Source: a virus. From it: a stretch of DNA of 35,376 bases. Shown here piece by piece: positions 24,828 through 34,665 of this stretch. The notes below the pieces were generated by a model, which saw only the letters and a list, made by a program, of their open reading frames with translations, made no database searches and was not told the origin of the DNA. Every line of letters starts with the position of its first letter. The first letter of the stretch is position 1. A program made the translations under genes and the position numbers. The stretch spans positions 1 to 35,376 of IMG/VR virus record IMGVR_UViG_3300009481_000045; one strand, 5' to 3'.

Positions 24828-27800
24828 TTATTTTACTTTCAATGTTTTTCCTGTTGTTTTAGAAACTACTAATTGTGACGGAGCTGTTTCAAAAATTTCA
24901 ACAGCTTCTTTCCCATCATAAGTAGTGTGGATATCGTTTAACATACCATTATATTTTTGATTTATCCTGGCTGTATTATAAGCTGGGTTATACTCATACG
25001 GGACATATCCCCTAACGGCCATTTCATTTGGAATAGAACCGGTTATACTTCTATCATTGTCATAATACCCATATTCTATAATAGGTTTATGTACAATCAC
25101 ACCACCAAACTGTCTAATTGGTTGGGTGGAACCAGTGTGCACTAAATGTAAGCTTGATAATCGTTGCTTAAAAGTGTATGGATGTATTGCTTCTTCTTCT
25201 TTACCACTACCAGTATAATAAGTAGTACCTAAATGGTAATCGTCAGTTTCAACTTCACCTAAATAATTAGTGATGGCCATCGTTTGGTCACCGGTTGGTA
25301 CCCTGCCCGTAATTGTATAAGCAGTATAATTAATAACAGAATTAATGTCATCAACTTCTGTTTTACTACCACTATACAAATATGATTCTACCAACCCTGT
25401 ATATTGTGTCAATGTACCAGTCCATTTATCTGCTAATTTACCAGTTTCGCCAGTGTACGCCTCATATTCAGATTCAACTGAAGCTGTAGTTTTGTGAGCC
25501 TCACCTAAATATGAAGTATTTTCTCGTGTAAGTGGTTTCCACCTATCGTGCTTTGACCGTTCTAATAAATGAGGTTCTATCACTACACCAACACTTGCAT
25601 GAGCTCTGTGTGGTAACAAATTTTTAATCTGTTCAAACAATGTGAAATCGAATGCTTGGATTAATCTAATATATTCAAAAAAATCATTTTTAATATCATA
25701 CCGCTTGAAATAATGGTCTCTTACTTTTTTTAGTGCTGGGTATTCACTATTATATACATCACCGGGGTCTCCAATAAAATCATCAAAATCTATTCCACCG
25801 AAGTCAGCGATTATATCTTCATTGATAGCTTGTTGTGGTGAAAATTGAACATCAAGTTTTGGAGAATCAATAGCTGCATAATCGTTAGCTCGTGTTTCAG
25901 CTCTGGTGGTTAGTGATAGGTTTCCACGCAATGATGAAGATTCTACTCGTATTTTATTTGATGTCCAACGATTACCACCTATTTTAGGTAATTCAAAATT
26001 ATTCTCTATATCATATGGTATATAACTTTTATTTTTAGTCCCAAAATTAACTACTTCAGCTGATGAAGTATAATCTGAGGTGTATGCTATATTAGTAACA
26101 TAACCAATACCACTATGGTCAACTGGTGTACTAAAAGGTAACCTCACTTCTAACTCATCATAGAAAGAACTTGTACTTAATCCCACATATGCTAATGGAG
26201 CCTTTACATGAATGTTGAATGTATTCTCCGCTATCGGTTTGTTCCACAATCTAAATTCTTGAATACTCCCACTAAACCACGGAGCTGTTGAACCAGAATC
26301 AGTTACATATATAAAATCTGACGCCGTGTATGCTCCTTTATAGGAAGCACTTGTGGTAGCTGTAAATGACATAGTGGTAACAGAACTAAATGGAATAGTA
26401 TCTCCATAAGCTTTTTTGACATACATATTGTAAGTCTGTGCTATATCCGTAGCATCTGACCCACTACTTCTATTTAACATCACACTCCAAAAGTCTCCAT
26501 CATATAATGGTAACTTTGAAGATGTAATAGATTTATATCCATCTGAACCAGATAATCTAAATCCTAAATATCCCCAATCACTAACTGAACCAAAAGTGTT
26601 ATCACCAACAGAACCTGAATGAGGTAATAATTGAATATCCCATTGAGTCGAATCTGAACCTGTATGGGCTTCTATTAATGTAACATTTTGAGGACTTGAA
26701 CTATTGTTATTCCAATCTATATCAGATTTGAATCTAAATTGTATTGTATCTGGTCTTCTATCGTTTGATGTGTTTTTCCAAGGTAACGAAAAGTATTGGT
26801 TACTTGATGTAAAATTTAACGCATATGTAAATCTATCATTAACATAATAAGAAGTACCTTTAGGTTTGGGTCCACCATATTCTTTGATATTTAAAATTGT
26901 AGATGGTATTCCATAACAAGATATTAAAGCTTTAACAGAACGAGCTGTTCCTTTTGTCTTAACTAAGTATGGTAAATTATTTAATAATCTTCTCCATATC
27001 TCTTTAGTATAATCATTAGCTGATAATTTCCCATCCTGACTATTACTATGGTTAAAAGTTATAGTATAATCAGATGTACTAAATGCTCCATTATAATTTG
27101 TATTCAATGAAGCTGACAAATGGTGTACTGTACCGATAGTGCTTGTATAATCTGAACCTGCCGGGTTCGCTGATGATGGTATCGTTAAAGTACCTCCACT
27201 GAAATTACTTGAGAGAGAACCTCCGTGTATAGATAAAACAGACTCTGACACCGTAACGCTACCAATATTATATTGGTTTTCACCTAAAGTGTATTTCCAT
27301 AATTTAACTAGGTCTTGACCATTGTTTAATTTCATACCAAACGATTGACCTATGAGGTAAGTTAAATCCTTATGTAACCCTTCTATATTTTCACTACCAT
27401 TGTCATCTGGTGTAAAATTATACTCAGTATGTATATTGTGTCCTCTGTTGGATATATCAGATAGGTGGTGTGCATATGTCCACACAGTATCGAAGTGTTG
27501 TCCTATCATATCTACAAATAATAAAAATTCAGCGTTTTGGTCATCAAGTCGTATATGTGCAGGTAAATTCTTCCTAAGGGCATCTGAGTTTTCATTATCA
27601 AAATCGATAGCATTAGCTAATTGGTTGTCATACCAACCAGTTACCTCTGACGCAGTTGATGGGTATAGTACATATGGTTGTGTAGATGTTGATTTTGGCC
27701 ATGTAGCATCTTGATAATCAGTAGTATCTTGTATGTACGACCCACTTTCGTTGTAAAGGAACTTTTCGTATCCATCAAAACCATTTATTAAATTATCCCG

Positions 27801-29105
27801 TAAAGTCGTATAATAAGTTTTTGTAGTAACTGAACTACTAACTGAAGCGAAGTTTGCTGATTGTGAAGTATAAGTTTCTATCAATTCAACTTTATATTTA
27901 AAATTTCTAAGCCGCTCCTCGGCAGAACCAAATTTTACAAACTTATTATAATCCGTATAATCTACATTAAGTTTAGATTCAATATGACTACCAGATAAAT
28001 AAGTGTCTATTATATTTTGAGCTGTTGTAGGGTTTTGTGATAATAAGTCATTCCAATTTTCAAAAGTGTCCATTCCTCGTTCGCGGACTATATTAATATC
28101 AACATCTTTGGTGTGATGAGCTAGTTGAGTAAATTCTTCTTGTCTGGGTGGTATTCCTACAAGGTTAACTTTTTCTACTATTGGTTTGGTATAAAGCTTA
28201 CATATACTAAATTGAGTTTTTTCTTGTATATCGTCTGGTAATGGTTCGTAAAGTTTAACTATCAACCCGTGAGGTTCTTCTGGATAATTTACTTTATCTA
28301 CAACCCAATTGGTAATCAATGATAATTTATTATCACCAAAGTTAGCATATATATTCAAATCACGAGGTTCTAATGTAACGAAATCATCATAAGCTTCTTC
28401 TAATTTTTCAATATATGTTTTGAACTCATCACTAAATGGGAAACTTTCGTTTTCTGGGTCGTTTAACAATTCATTCATATTGAAATATGGAGGAGTAGAA
28501 CCACCTGTGATATGATTTATTAATACCTCTTTTTCATCAGAATTTAATGTACCTGCTTGAATACCTGTAGTAATATCAGTAATATTTATTAGTCCATCAC
28601 CATTTATATCATACGGATGTAGATTAACTGGTGTATCTACTTGTAGCTTATTACCGAAGTTTACAAATTGAATATGTGAAATAAAATCAGCATATGTATT
28701 TACTCTCTGAACAGGTAGTAATAATAATTCTTTACGAGACGGTGATATTTTCTTTATATAGACAGTATTATTTATTAACTTCCTATATACATTATATACA
28801 GCTTTATATCTACCTAAATCAAGTCCACTTTCTCTTAAATCCTTCGCTGGGTTTAAAACTAAATTATTATTTAATATTTGATATGTAGGTGCGCTAATTT
28901 GTTTCAATAACACGTCAGCTGATGAATATCCAAACAATTCTATTTTATCATTATCTCTAAATGTCCCAGGTCTGTCAAAAGTTTCTAATAACTTAGTTTG
29001 GTTTATATCAATAAGAACTCGGTCATCCTCTTTTATATACTGACCGCGTACTTGTGACCTAGCGTTGTTTATAGTGTCTATGTTTTTATATTTTTTTATT
29101 GTCAT
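24828..29105 (-). CDS. Large baseplate/fibre structural protein with EF-hand-like loop and LamG-like domain (1425 aa)
   Basis: The N-terminal 130 residues are followed by a calcium-loop motif at 166-177 (D-I-N-G-D-G-L-I-N-I-T-D), which fits the EF-hand/dockerin loop. Residues about 770-970 look like a LamG/concanavalin sandwich: D-T-I-Q-F-R-F-K-S, T-Q-W-D-I-Q-L-L, D-F-W-S-V-M-L-N-R, then the closing G-S-I-Q-E-F-R-L-W-N-K-P. The C-terminal third is mixed, with Y-F-K-R-Y-D-I-K-N-D-F-F-E-Y and N-L-L-P-H-R-A-H-A. The latter is a pattern I associate with baseplate proteins of marine T4-like phages. By position, after gp6 and two other genes, it could occupy the place of T4 gp7, but I see no sequence proof. 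The Shine-Dalgarno before the ATG at 29105 is weak (AGAG). Confidence 0.68.
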   Translation of the reverse strand: MTIKKYKNIDTINNARSQVRGQYIKEDDRVLIDINQTKLLETFDRPGTFRDNDKIELFGYSSADVLLKQISAPTYQILNNNLVLNPAKDLRESGLDLGRYKAVYNVYRKLINNTVYIKKISPSRKELLLLPVQRVNTYADFISHIQFVNFGNKLQVDTPVNLHPYDINGDGLINITDITTGIQAGTLNSDEKEVLINHITGGSTPPYFNMNELLNDPENESFPFSDEFKTYIEKLEEAYDDFVTLEPRDLNIYANFGDNKLSLITNWVVDKVNYPEEPHGLIVKLYEPLPDDIQEKTQFSICKLYTKPIVEKVNLVGIPPRQEEFTQLAHHTKDVDINIVRERGMDTFENWNDLLSQNPTTAQNIIDTYLSGSHIESKLNVDYTDYNKFVKFGSAEERLRNFKYKVELIETYTSQSANFASVSSSVTTKTYYTTLRDNLINGFDGYEKFLYNESGSYIQDTTDYQDATWPKSTSTQPYVLYPSTASEVTGWYDNQLANAIDFDNENSDALRKNLPAHIRLDDQNAEFLLFVDMIGQHFDTVWTYAHHLSDISNRGHNIHTEYNFTPDDNGSENIEGLHKDLTYLIGQSFGMKLNNGQDLVKLWKYTLGENQYNIGSVTVSESVLSIHGGSLSSNFSGGTLTIPSSANPAGSDYTSTIGTVHHLSASLNTNYNGAFSTSDYTITFNHSNSQDGKLSANDYTKEIWRRLLNNLPYLVKTKGTARSVKALISCYGIPSTILNIKEYGGPKPKGTSYYVNDRFTYALNFTSSNQYFSLPWKNTSNDRRPDTIQFRFKSDIDWNNNSSSPQNVTLIEAHTGSDSTQWDIQLLPHSGSVGDNTFGSVSDWGYLGFRLSGSDGYKSITSSKLPLYDGDFWSVMLNRSSGSDATDIAQTYNMYVKKAYGDTIPFSSVTTMSFTATTSASYKGAYTASDFIYVTDSGSTAPWFSGSIQEFRLWNKPIAENTFNIHVKAPLAYVGLSTSSFYDELEVRLPFSTPVDHSGIGYVTNIAYTSDYTSSAEVVNFGTKNKSYIPYDIENNFELPKIGGNRWTSNKIRVESSSLRGNLSLTTRAETRANDYAAIDSPKLDVQFSPQQAINEDIIADFGGIDFDDFIGDPGDVYNSEYPALKKVRDHYFKRYDIKNDFFEYIRLIQAFDFTLFEQIKNLLPHRAHASVGVVIEPHLLERSKHDRWKPLTRENTSYLGEAHKTTASVESEYEAYTGETGKLADKWTGTLTQYTGLVESYLYSGSKTEVDDINSVINYTAYTITGRVPTGDQTMAITNYLGEVETDDYHLGTTYYTGSGKEEEAIHPYTFKQRLSSLHLVHTGSTQPIRQFGGVIVHKPIIEYGYYDNDRSITGSIPNEMAVRGYVPYEYNPAYNTARINQKYNGMLNDIHTTYDGKEAVEIFETAPSQLVVSKTTGKTLKVK

Positions 29106-29115
29106 ATTCTATTCT

Positions 29116-30231
29116 CTATTGTCCGGGAGTTTTTTTCCATCGTTCACGATATGCCCACCAATACCAAGTTATATCATCGGGACCTATATATTCATCAACT
29201 CCGAATGTAGGCCAAGCGTTGTCTTCTGGTGCTGGCATTGATGGATAACCATTAGGTAATTCGGTTTCTGCACTCGCAGATGCATAACCAGCTTCATAAC
29301 CAGCAGCATAACTTGATGATAAATATGTTACGCTATTGACTCCGGCCTCAAAAGCTTCAATTTCAGAAGCGTGCTCTGTGTCACCGAATGGTATAACTGT
29401 ATTTTCTCTAATCTGATTAATTATATTGGAAAATGCTGTGGAGGTGGAGGTCATGACACCACTTCCATCTGCTGCTTCTACAAATGCACTTGTAATAGCA
29501 TCATTAACACTCGTCTCTATTATATCCAATGCTGTTTGTAATCTGGTTACTTCACTATGAGAAGCATGTGCTACATTCTCTGCAACTGTAATTTCATTTA
29601 ATCTACTGGAAAAGTAATCAGCTCTAGCGTCGTGTACATCTCTCGTATGTTTAAATGTTTTAACTTTATTAATTGTAAAATCATCTTCATTAAAGCTTGT
29701 AGTTATTAGTGTATTAGAATCAGTTTCAGATGAAGTTTCATCACTTAAAACATCACCTCCTAATTGTGTCAAACTACTATCCAATAAATAAGCATGACTT
29801 CCTGTAATACCGGAATTAGGTATATCCCCCTTTATAGTTTCATATATCTGGAAAAAGGTATCCGTATCAACATTGTTCGGAGTTATAGTAAGGGTATTTT
29901 CATCATCAACCAGAGTGGTAGGTAGTAACTCTGTTATGTCAGTATCTAACACAGTATCGACATCTGCATATTCCGGTATTCCCAATGTAGCTGTTATTGT
30001 TTTAGTCGTATTATATGGTGAAATCATATAACCATCCAAATCTCTAAAGTTAGGGTCTATAGGATATAATTGTTGACTTGATTCCAAACCATATTCAGGT
30101 GTAGCGTATGTCCAATATGTATCATCAGTTGGATTATAATGGTAGGGTCCTTCATAATCATCAGTAGTTAATAATTTAAACTCACCACCAGATGTGTATA
30201 AATTAGGTACTATGTTAAATGACTGAGCCAT
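29116..30231 (-). CDS. Baseplate-region protein of unknown function (371 aa)
   Basis: The ATG at 30231 overlaps the stop of the upstream gene by one base (TAATG), with GGTGG about 7 bases before it. The N-terminus (N-L-Y-T-S-G-G-E-F, Y-E-G-P-Y-H-Y, P-T-D-D-T-Y-W-T-Y) is a Tyr-rich stretch I associate with phage structural proteins. A helical middle (about 215-290) has heptad-like character. Near the end is an Ala/Tyr/Gly-rich stretch (A-A-G-Y-E-A-G-Y-A-S-A-S-A), then a Trp-rich tail (W-Y-W-W-A-Y-R-E-R-W-K-K). I do not recognise a domain. The tight packing suggests it is made and assembled with the proteins on either side. Confidence 0.6.
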   Translation of the reverse strand: MAQSFNIVPNLYTSGGEFKLLTTDDYEGPYHYNPTDDTYWTYATPEYGLESSQQLYPIDPNFRDLDGYMISPYNTTKTITATLGIPEYADVDTVLDTDITELLPTTLVDDENTLTITPNNVDTDTFFQIYETIKGDIPNSGITGSHAYLLDSSLTQLGGDVLSDETSSETDSNTLITTSFNEDDFTINKVKTFKHTRDVHDARADYFSSRLNEITVAENVAHASHSEVTRLQTALDIIETSVNDAITSAFVEAADGSGVMTSTSTAFSNIINQIRENTVIPFGDTEHASEIEAFEAGVNSVTYLSSSYAAGYEAGYASASAETELPNGYPSMPAPEDNAWPTFGVDEYIGPDDITWYWWAYRERWKKTPGQ

Positions 30232-31382
30232 TATCGTACCACCTTAAACTGAAATTTATTGTCGTCAAAAACTTCGGTGGTAGAACCCGATACTACTTTG
30301 AACAAAAACTTATAATACCTTTCAGGTTGTAATGTATCCATTCTAAAATTAAAGAAATTCCCACCAGCATCACAACTAACTTTGGTATAGTCATCAAACC
30401 CAATCACATCTTCACCAGTAGAAACATCTCGCACTGAATAATAAGTCGTGATTGGTAAATATGTAACTGTTAAATAATCAGATGATGTAGAATAGGTTTT
30501 GGTAGGGATACGATTTCTACCAGTGACATTAAATTTAGGAGTTTCTACTTGCTTATACTCTCGCTTTATCCCTCTCATATATAATACTATATCAGCTTTC
30601 ATATTAATAGGTGAGAGTGTACCTGTCACGAAACTTGAATCGTCCCACTTAGTGTCTATACGTGGTATATAAATAGTATGCGTGTCACGAGAAAAGAACT
30701 GCAAGTTACCATAAGGTTTATCTTCTACTTCATTAGTAGTTGGTCTTTTTATAATTAAACCTTCATTCGCAAATGTGTTTGAGTGCCATTGTTTTACTGT
30801 ATTAGTAATATCAATATTTAAGTCGCCAGTTTCGTATTCAAACGATTGAATGTGCGTATATTGACTTTCTCCAGAATTTTGACCCTCATAATAAGTACCT
30901 CCAAAATTTACTGAACCTGTTGTATAGTAAGCGTTAGTGCTATATGTAAAACTACCAGTAGCCCATTGGTTCCCAGTACCCGAAAAATAACCATCTTTAT
31001 ATTTCCAACTTACTCCATCCTGAACTACTGGACTATTAATTAATTTTCCAGTACCCATTTCCCAACTCTCACTAACAGGATGTACATATACATCATACTT
31101 TAATGGTACTTCGAGTACTCGTGAAGTGTACAACCTCAATGAGTGACTTGTTGTAAGTAATGTTTCCCCAAATGATGATAGTGAAGCACTTAAATTAACT
31201 TCATCAAATTTTAATAATATTCTTGAATTATAATAGGTGCTGTCAATTTTATATTTACTCAGCTCTAAAATAGAATCTAAGCCCGTGTTTTGGTTTTGTC
31301 GTTGCGATGTTGGTAATAATTTATCTCCCAAATTCCGTTCGTATATAGTAGCATCTTTATCTATGTAAGTAAATATGTGCAT
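30231..31382 (-). CDS. Baseplate-region protein with DNRLRE-like domain (383 aa)
   Basis: It starts at an ATG (31382) sharing one base with the gp6-like stop, again TAATG, with GGGAGG inside the last codons of that gene. Residues about 10-215 read like the DNRLRE beta-sandwich found in secreted and surface proteins: S-R-I-L-L-K-F-D-E near 53, a long beta region, then L-N-I-D-I-T-N-T-V-K-Q-W and E-G-L-I-I-K-R. The C-terminal half has a second beta domain (Y-L-P-I-T-T-Y-Y-S-V-R-D then R-Y-Y-K-F-L-F-K-V). No catalytic motif was found. Its place directly after gp6 suggests a baseplate wedge or peripheral protein. The domain call is from memory of the family. Confidence 0.6.
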   Translation of the reverse strand: MHIFTYIDKDATIYERNLGDKLLPTSQRQNQNTGLDSILELSKYKIDSTYYNSRILLKFDEVNLSASLSSFGETLLTTSHSLRLYTSRVLEVPLKYDVYVHPVSESWEMGTGKLINSPVVQDGVSWKYKDGYFSGTGNQWATGSFTYSTNAYYTTGSVNFGGTYYEGQNSGESQYTHIQSFEYETGDLNIDITNTVKQWHSNTFANEGLIIKRPTTNEVEDKPYGNLQFFSRDTHTIYIPRIDTKWDDSSFVTGTLSPINMKADIVLYMRGIKREYKQVETPKFNVTGRNRIPTKTYSTSSDYLTVTYLPITTYYSVRDVSTGEDVIGFDDYTKVSCDAGGNFFNFRMDTLQPERYYKFLFKVVSGSTTEVFDDNKFQFKVVR

Positions 31383-33301
31383 TATCTAGCCCTCCCTTCA
31401 ACATCAGTATTTGGATATTTTAACTCGAATATCATTGGGTCGAGTGACGGATATATAATACCACCAGGGTCACCTGAAGCATTCAGAGGTTCAGCCTCTA
31501 CCAAATCATATACATTGTTAGAATAATTACCTCCAGTTTTATTAGTAAACTTCAATGTAGTAATATTCTGCACACCCTCTACTAATGATAGTTTATATAA
31601 TAAATCAGTTTTAACTATTGGTTGGTTTATCTGCCATTTATCTATATCAAAAAATTCTTTAATGCTGCCTATACATCGTAACACAACCTCTCGCTTATTA
31701 TAATTATTCAACGCTATAACTTCAAACTCGATACCTATATTAACGATATAACCATTCAACAAATTAATAGCATCTGTCAACATTCTGTATTGAGATAAGT
31801 ATACTCTTAAATTGTGCTTTACGGTATCAGACAAATTAACTAAATTTTTAGATGCGTCATATCCCAAACAATAAAAATTCAATGAAAATGGGTTTGGTAT
31901 AGAATTGGGAGTTTCAGTTCCAGTAGTGGTATCCTGACCACTCAGTTGAGAATCGGGTGCTACATATACTTTAGATACATTTCCATATTTAGCTGGTAAA
32001 GAATAGCATCGGACTATATAATCTTCCTTAGTAACTGCTCGGTTCTGAGCTGGAAAACTAGCTATTGCATTTTGTCTTATTTCTTCTATTGTTTCAGAAC
32101 TTCTACCACCTATAGCTGGTTTTATATTTATCACTGCTAATGAATTTTTAGTGTTGCTAAATTCAGTATTACTGGGTATTGTGTTCAAATCATTCAAAGT
32201 GGTATATGTAGATATATTAACTATGTCGTTAGCTGGGACATTTGTTTTTATACCACCACCCTTGGCGTATGTAACTGTCAATGTTGTATTTGAAGGTACT
32301 TGACCATATGTCTTTGTAAATAAAAAGTTTTGCGGGTCAAACGAAGTATCGATACTACTCACACCAGTACCCAAAGTAGAACCAACATTAGTCGGGTTCG
32401 GTATAATTTCCTCATCTGGAGAATCTGATACTCCAGCTCCGAATTGTATTCGTGTCATATTAGTGGAAGTTACTTCCTTGACAAATCTGCGTGGAACTTT
32501 TTTTAATTTTAAAATATAAGGAGCATTATCAGTTTGTCGTGATAAATCAGGATTGTTCTTAGCACTGTTTTCAACATCAATAAATGTAGTGTCTTGAGCT
32601 AGATATGAAGTTTCATACCAGATGTTCCCATCAGTATCAGTAACTTTTATTATATCAGTCACATCATTGGTGCTCAATGTTCTCCTATCGTATTTTTTTG
32701 GAGTGGTGAAAGTAAAGGTTTCAGTCGTCACAGTACCAGCTACAACTTCTACCTGCTTCTTCAACAAATAAAATGTAGGAGCTGATTCAACATAAGCATA
32801 TATTGTAATGTCTGTAGGGTCTAACGAGCTCGAATATCTAAAATCAATAACATCAAGTGTCCTAAACTCAGTACCATTACTATTAGCAGATACTCTCATT
32901 CCACTTTCAACTACTAATGCATATCTCATATCAGGTCGGTATGTAACTCCCCCATCATCTGTAATTGATGGGACGGTATGGTACACATCTAATATAGCTC
33001 TTGATGCTACGGTTGGTTTAGATTTGTATCCAAGTGTATTAGCTAATGCTACAACATTCTTTCTCTCTTCGGCATATGGTAATAAACTTTCTTTGAATTG
33101 TTTATCTATATAAAACGAAAGCACATCACCTACATAAGAAGCCATCTCGATAAACATCATACCAGGGGAGGTTTCATTAAAATCATTATAGGTATTTGGG
33201 TAATAAATTTTACTAAAATCTATCAATGATTTTCTAAATGAAATAAAATCTCGATTTAAATATCTTACTTCCTTTTTATTGTCTGTTTTTACACTTGGCA
33301 C
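31382..33301 (-). CDS. gp6: Baseplate wedge protein, gp6-like (baseplate J family)
   Basis: Residues 33-100 carry the gp6 hallmark of T4-like phages: Y-Y-P-N-T-Y-N-D-F-N-E-T-S-P-G-M-M, then A-S-Y-V-G-D-V-L-S-F-Y-I-D, then E-R-K-N-V-V-A-L-A-N-T-L-G-Y. A baseplate-J-like middle follows, including R-A-V-T-K-E-D-Y near residue 425. At 639 residues it is close to T4 gp6 (660). It forms the inner ring of the baseplate that opens during contraction, working with gp25 and gp53 in T4. The start is a GTG at 33301 with AGGAG 8 bases upstream; there is no better ATG. It lies 10 bases after the gp25-like gene, the usual partner in contractile tails. Confidence 0.92.
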   Translation of the reverse strand: MPSVKTDNKKEVRYLNRDFISFRKSLIDFSKIYYPNTYNDFNETSPGMMFIEMASYVGDVLSFYIDKQFKESLLPYAEERKNVVALANTLGYKSKPTVASRAILDVYHTVPSITDDGGVTYRPDMRYALVVESGMRVSANSNGTEFRTLDVIDFRYSSSLDPTDITIYAYVESAPTFYLLKKQVEVVAGTVTTETFTFTTPKKYDRRTLSTNDVTDIIKVTDTDGNIWYETSYLAQDTTFIDVENSAKNNPDLSRQTDNAPYILKLKKVPRRFVKEVTSTNMTRIQFGAGVSDSPDEEIIPNPTNVGSTLGTGVSSIDTSFDPQNFLFTKTYGQVPSNTTLTVTYAKGGGIKTNVPANDIVNISTYTTLNDLNTIPSNTEFSNTKNSLAVINIKPAIGGRSSETIEEIRQNAIASFPAQNRAVTKEDYIVRCYSLPAKYGNVSKVYVAPDSQLSGQDTTTGTETPNSIPNPFSLNFYCLGYDASKNLVNLSDTVKHNLRVYLSQYRMLTDAINLLNGYIVNIGIEFEVIALNNYNKREVVLRCIGSIKEFFDIDKWQINQPIVKTDLLYKLSLVEGVQNITTLKFTNKTGGNYSNNVYDLVEAEPLNASGDPGGIIYPSLDPMIFELKYPNTDVEGRAR

Positions 33302-33311
33302 TTATCGTCTC

Positions 33312-33788
33312 CTATAATTCTGGACCGGACATTGTGAATGATACTGTTTCTAACATTGTAGGGTCCTGCTGTAAACTAAATGTCAGTGCTATATGAAATA
33401 CATTTTTAGTTGTCTGTAATCCGTCACCTCCGCTAGTCAATACTTCTAAATTTTCCAAATGAACAAATGGTAACCATATGCTCAATGTTTCTCTGATAGA
33501 ATCTTCTACTCGGTGTCCAAGAGTCCCATCATCTTGTTCAAACATCATAGAGTAAATATTTGTCCCCAAAGTAGGTTGCATTATACGCTCATTCTTAAGC
33601 GTAAGTATCAAGTTCATTATATTATGTCTAACTTGTTTAATACTCAAATACTCTTGGTCAAAATATGTACCATCAGCTGTTATTGGTAATTTCAAACCTA
33701 AAGCTATATCTGGTTCATTATCAAACACGCTCATACCAGTTGTAGTATGAGTGTCATCTAACACAAAATCAATTGGTTTTTCAGGCAT
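33312..33788 (-). CDS. gp25: Baseplate wedge protein, gp25-like (GPW/gp25 family)
   Basis: The core (about residues 48-140) fits the GPW/gp25 family: S-I-K-Q-V-R-H-N-I-M-N-L-I-L-T, then N-E-R-I-M-Q-P-T-L-G, then I-Y-S-M-M-F-E, and later V-E-D-S-I-R-E-T-L-S-I-W-L-P. In contractile tails this small lysozyme-fold protein joins the wedge to the first sheath ring. It has about 40 extra residues at the N-terminus and is slightly longer than T4 gp25 (132). The ATG at 33788 has AGGAG 7 bases upstream. The gp6-like gene follows 10 bases on. Confidence 0.92.
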   Translation of the reverse strand: MPEKPIDFVLDDTHTTTGMSVFDNEPDIALGLKLPITADGTYFDQEYLSIKQVRHNIMNLILTLKNERIMQPTLGTNIYSMMFEQDDGTLGHRVEDSIRETLSIWLPFVHLENLEVLTSGGDGLQTTKNVFHIALTFSLQQDPTMLETVSFTMSGPEL

Positions 33789-33798
33789 TCATTTTCTC

Positions 33799-34125
33799 CT
33801 AATACACCTTACAACAATCTATACCAGTGACTGGATTTAAAGTAGCTGGTGCTGAAGTAGTACCCGTCCCAGGTGAAACTGTTGTCCCTGGATACACCGA
33901 CGCTACTACTTGACCAGGCATTGTTGTTACAGATGTTCCCGGTAACATTTGTATTCCACTAACATCTACTGAAGCTTCTTTTATATATTTATCAATAGCG
34001 TCGGCTATACCCTTAGCCATCTTTTTGTTCTGTTGTTTAATATCACCATCTGCAAATAAATCGTCTTTTAATGGTTCATTTAAAACAGTTTCTATATCTT
34101 TAGCTAAATTACTTTTATTTAACAT
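33799..34125 (-). CDS. Small baseplate-region protein (108 aa), function unknown
   Basis: The first half is helical (A-K-D-I-E-T-V-L-N-E-P-L and M-A-K-G-I-A-D-A-I-D-K-Y-I-K). The second half is rich in Thr, Val, Pro and Gly (P-G-T-S-V-T-T-M-P-G, S-P-G-T-G-T-T-S-A-P). It ends in I-D-C-C-K-V-Y. The A-I-x-x-Y-I-K segment recurs, from memory, in small proteins next to baseplate genes in other phages, but I cannot name a function. The ATG at 34125 comes one base after the upstream stop, and the AGGA overlaps that stop (AAAGGATGATATG), so translation is probably coupled. The gp25-like gene follows after 10 bases. Confidence 0.6.
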   Translation of the reverse strand: MLNKSNLAKDIETVLNEPLKDDLFADGDIKQQNKKMAKGIADAIDKYIKEASVDVSGIQMLPGTSVTTMPGQVVASVYPGTTVSPGTGTTSAPATLNPVTGIDCCKVY

Positions 34126-34126
34126 A

Positions 34127-34660
34127 TCATCCTTTCAAAGGCCCTACTGCTCTTTTTTTATCTATAGCTTTCATTAAATCACCATAATTACGAGTCATAG
34201 CTTGACTCACATCTTGAGGTATATCTGTAACTACTCTACCATCCGGTGTTGTCATAGGTGCTATTTGAGATGGTGTATTTTCACCACCATACCCTAATAA
34301 ACTAGCCATAGAATTTTTATCAAATGTTTTACCTCCCATAGTTGGCCATTCTTCTTGACCAGTTTGGGGTGGTGTCACTTGTCCATCTTGAGGAACACCT
34401 CCCTGAGTATTATTAAGAATCTCATTTAACATAGGGTCGTGTGTATAATTTTTCTGTTCTTTGGGTACAATGCGTTTAGTCATATCGCGGATAGATTTTT
34501 CAGTCAATTTCTTGTTTGTCTTGACTGGTTTCCGTTTAACTGGTTTTTTAGTTTCACCTAACAATTGTACAAACGATACAAACTCCTGTCGCACCGCCTT
34601 AGATACTTCCTCACTAATTATCTTCCGTAATGTGGTAGATAAATCATTATTCTTTTTCAT
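34127..34660 (-). CDS. Basic helical protein of tail region (177 aa), function unknown
   Basis: There are two in-frame ATGs, at 34672 and 34660. The GGAGG (34666-34670) lies 5 bases before the second and overlaps the first, so I take 34660 (M-K-K-N-N-D-L-S). The N-terminal helix (L-R-K-I-I-S-E-E-V-S-K-A-V-R-Q-E) is charged and may be a coiled coil. A very basic stretch (K-K-P-V-K-R-K-P-V-K) follows, then a Pro/Gln/Gly-rich linker and a short helical end (V-S-Q-A-M-T-R-N-Y-G). There is no enzyme motif and no membrane segment. It sits between the probable spike gene and the baseplate genes, and may be a tail-assembly or baseplate hub factor. Confidence 0.6.
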   Translation of the reverse strand: MKKNNDLSTTLRKIISEEVSKAVRQEFVSFVQLLGETKKPVKRKPVKTNKKLTEKSIRDMTKRIVPKEQKNYTHDPMLNEILNNTQGGVPQDGQVTPPQTGQEEWPTMGGKTFDKNSMASLLGYGGENTPSQIAPMTTPDGRVVTDIPQDVSQAMTRNYGDLMKAIDKKRAVGPLKG

Positions 34661-34665
34661 AATAA

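Noticed and set aside
24803-24831. Possible terminator after the 1425-residue gene
   Set aside because: The inverted repeat (TAAAATAA with TTATTTTA) is all A/T with an 11-base loop and is not followed by a T-tract.
28575-28610. A true dockerin domain
   Set aside because: Only one calcium loop is present; dockerins need two, and nothing resembling a cohesin was seen.
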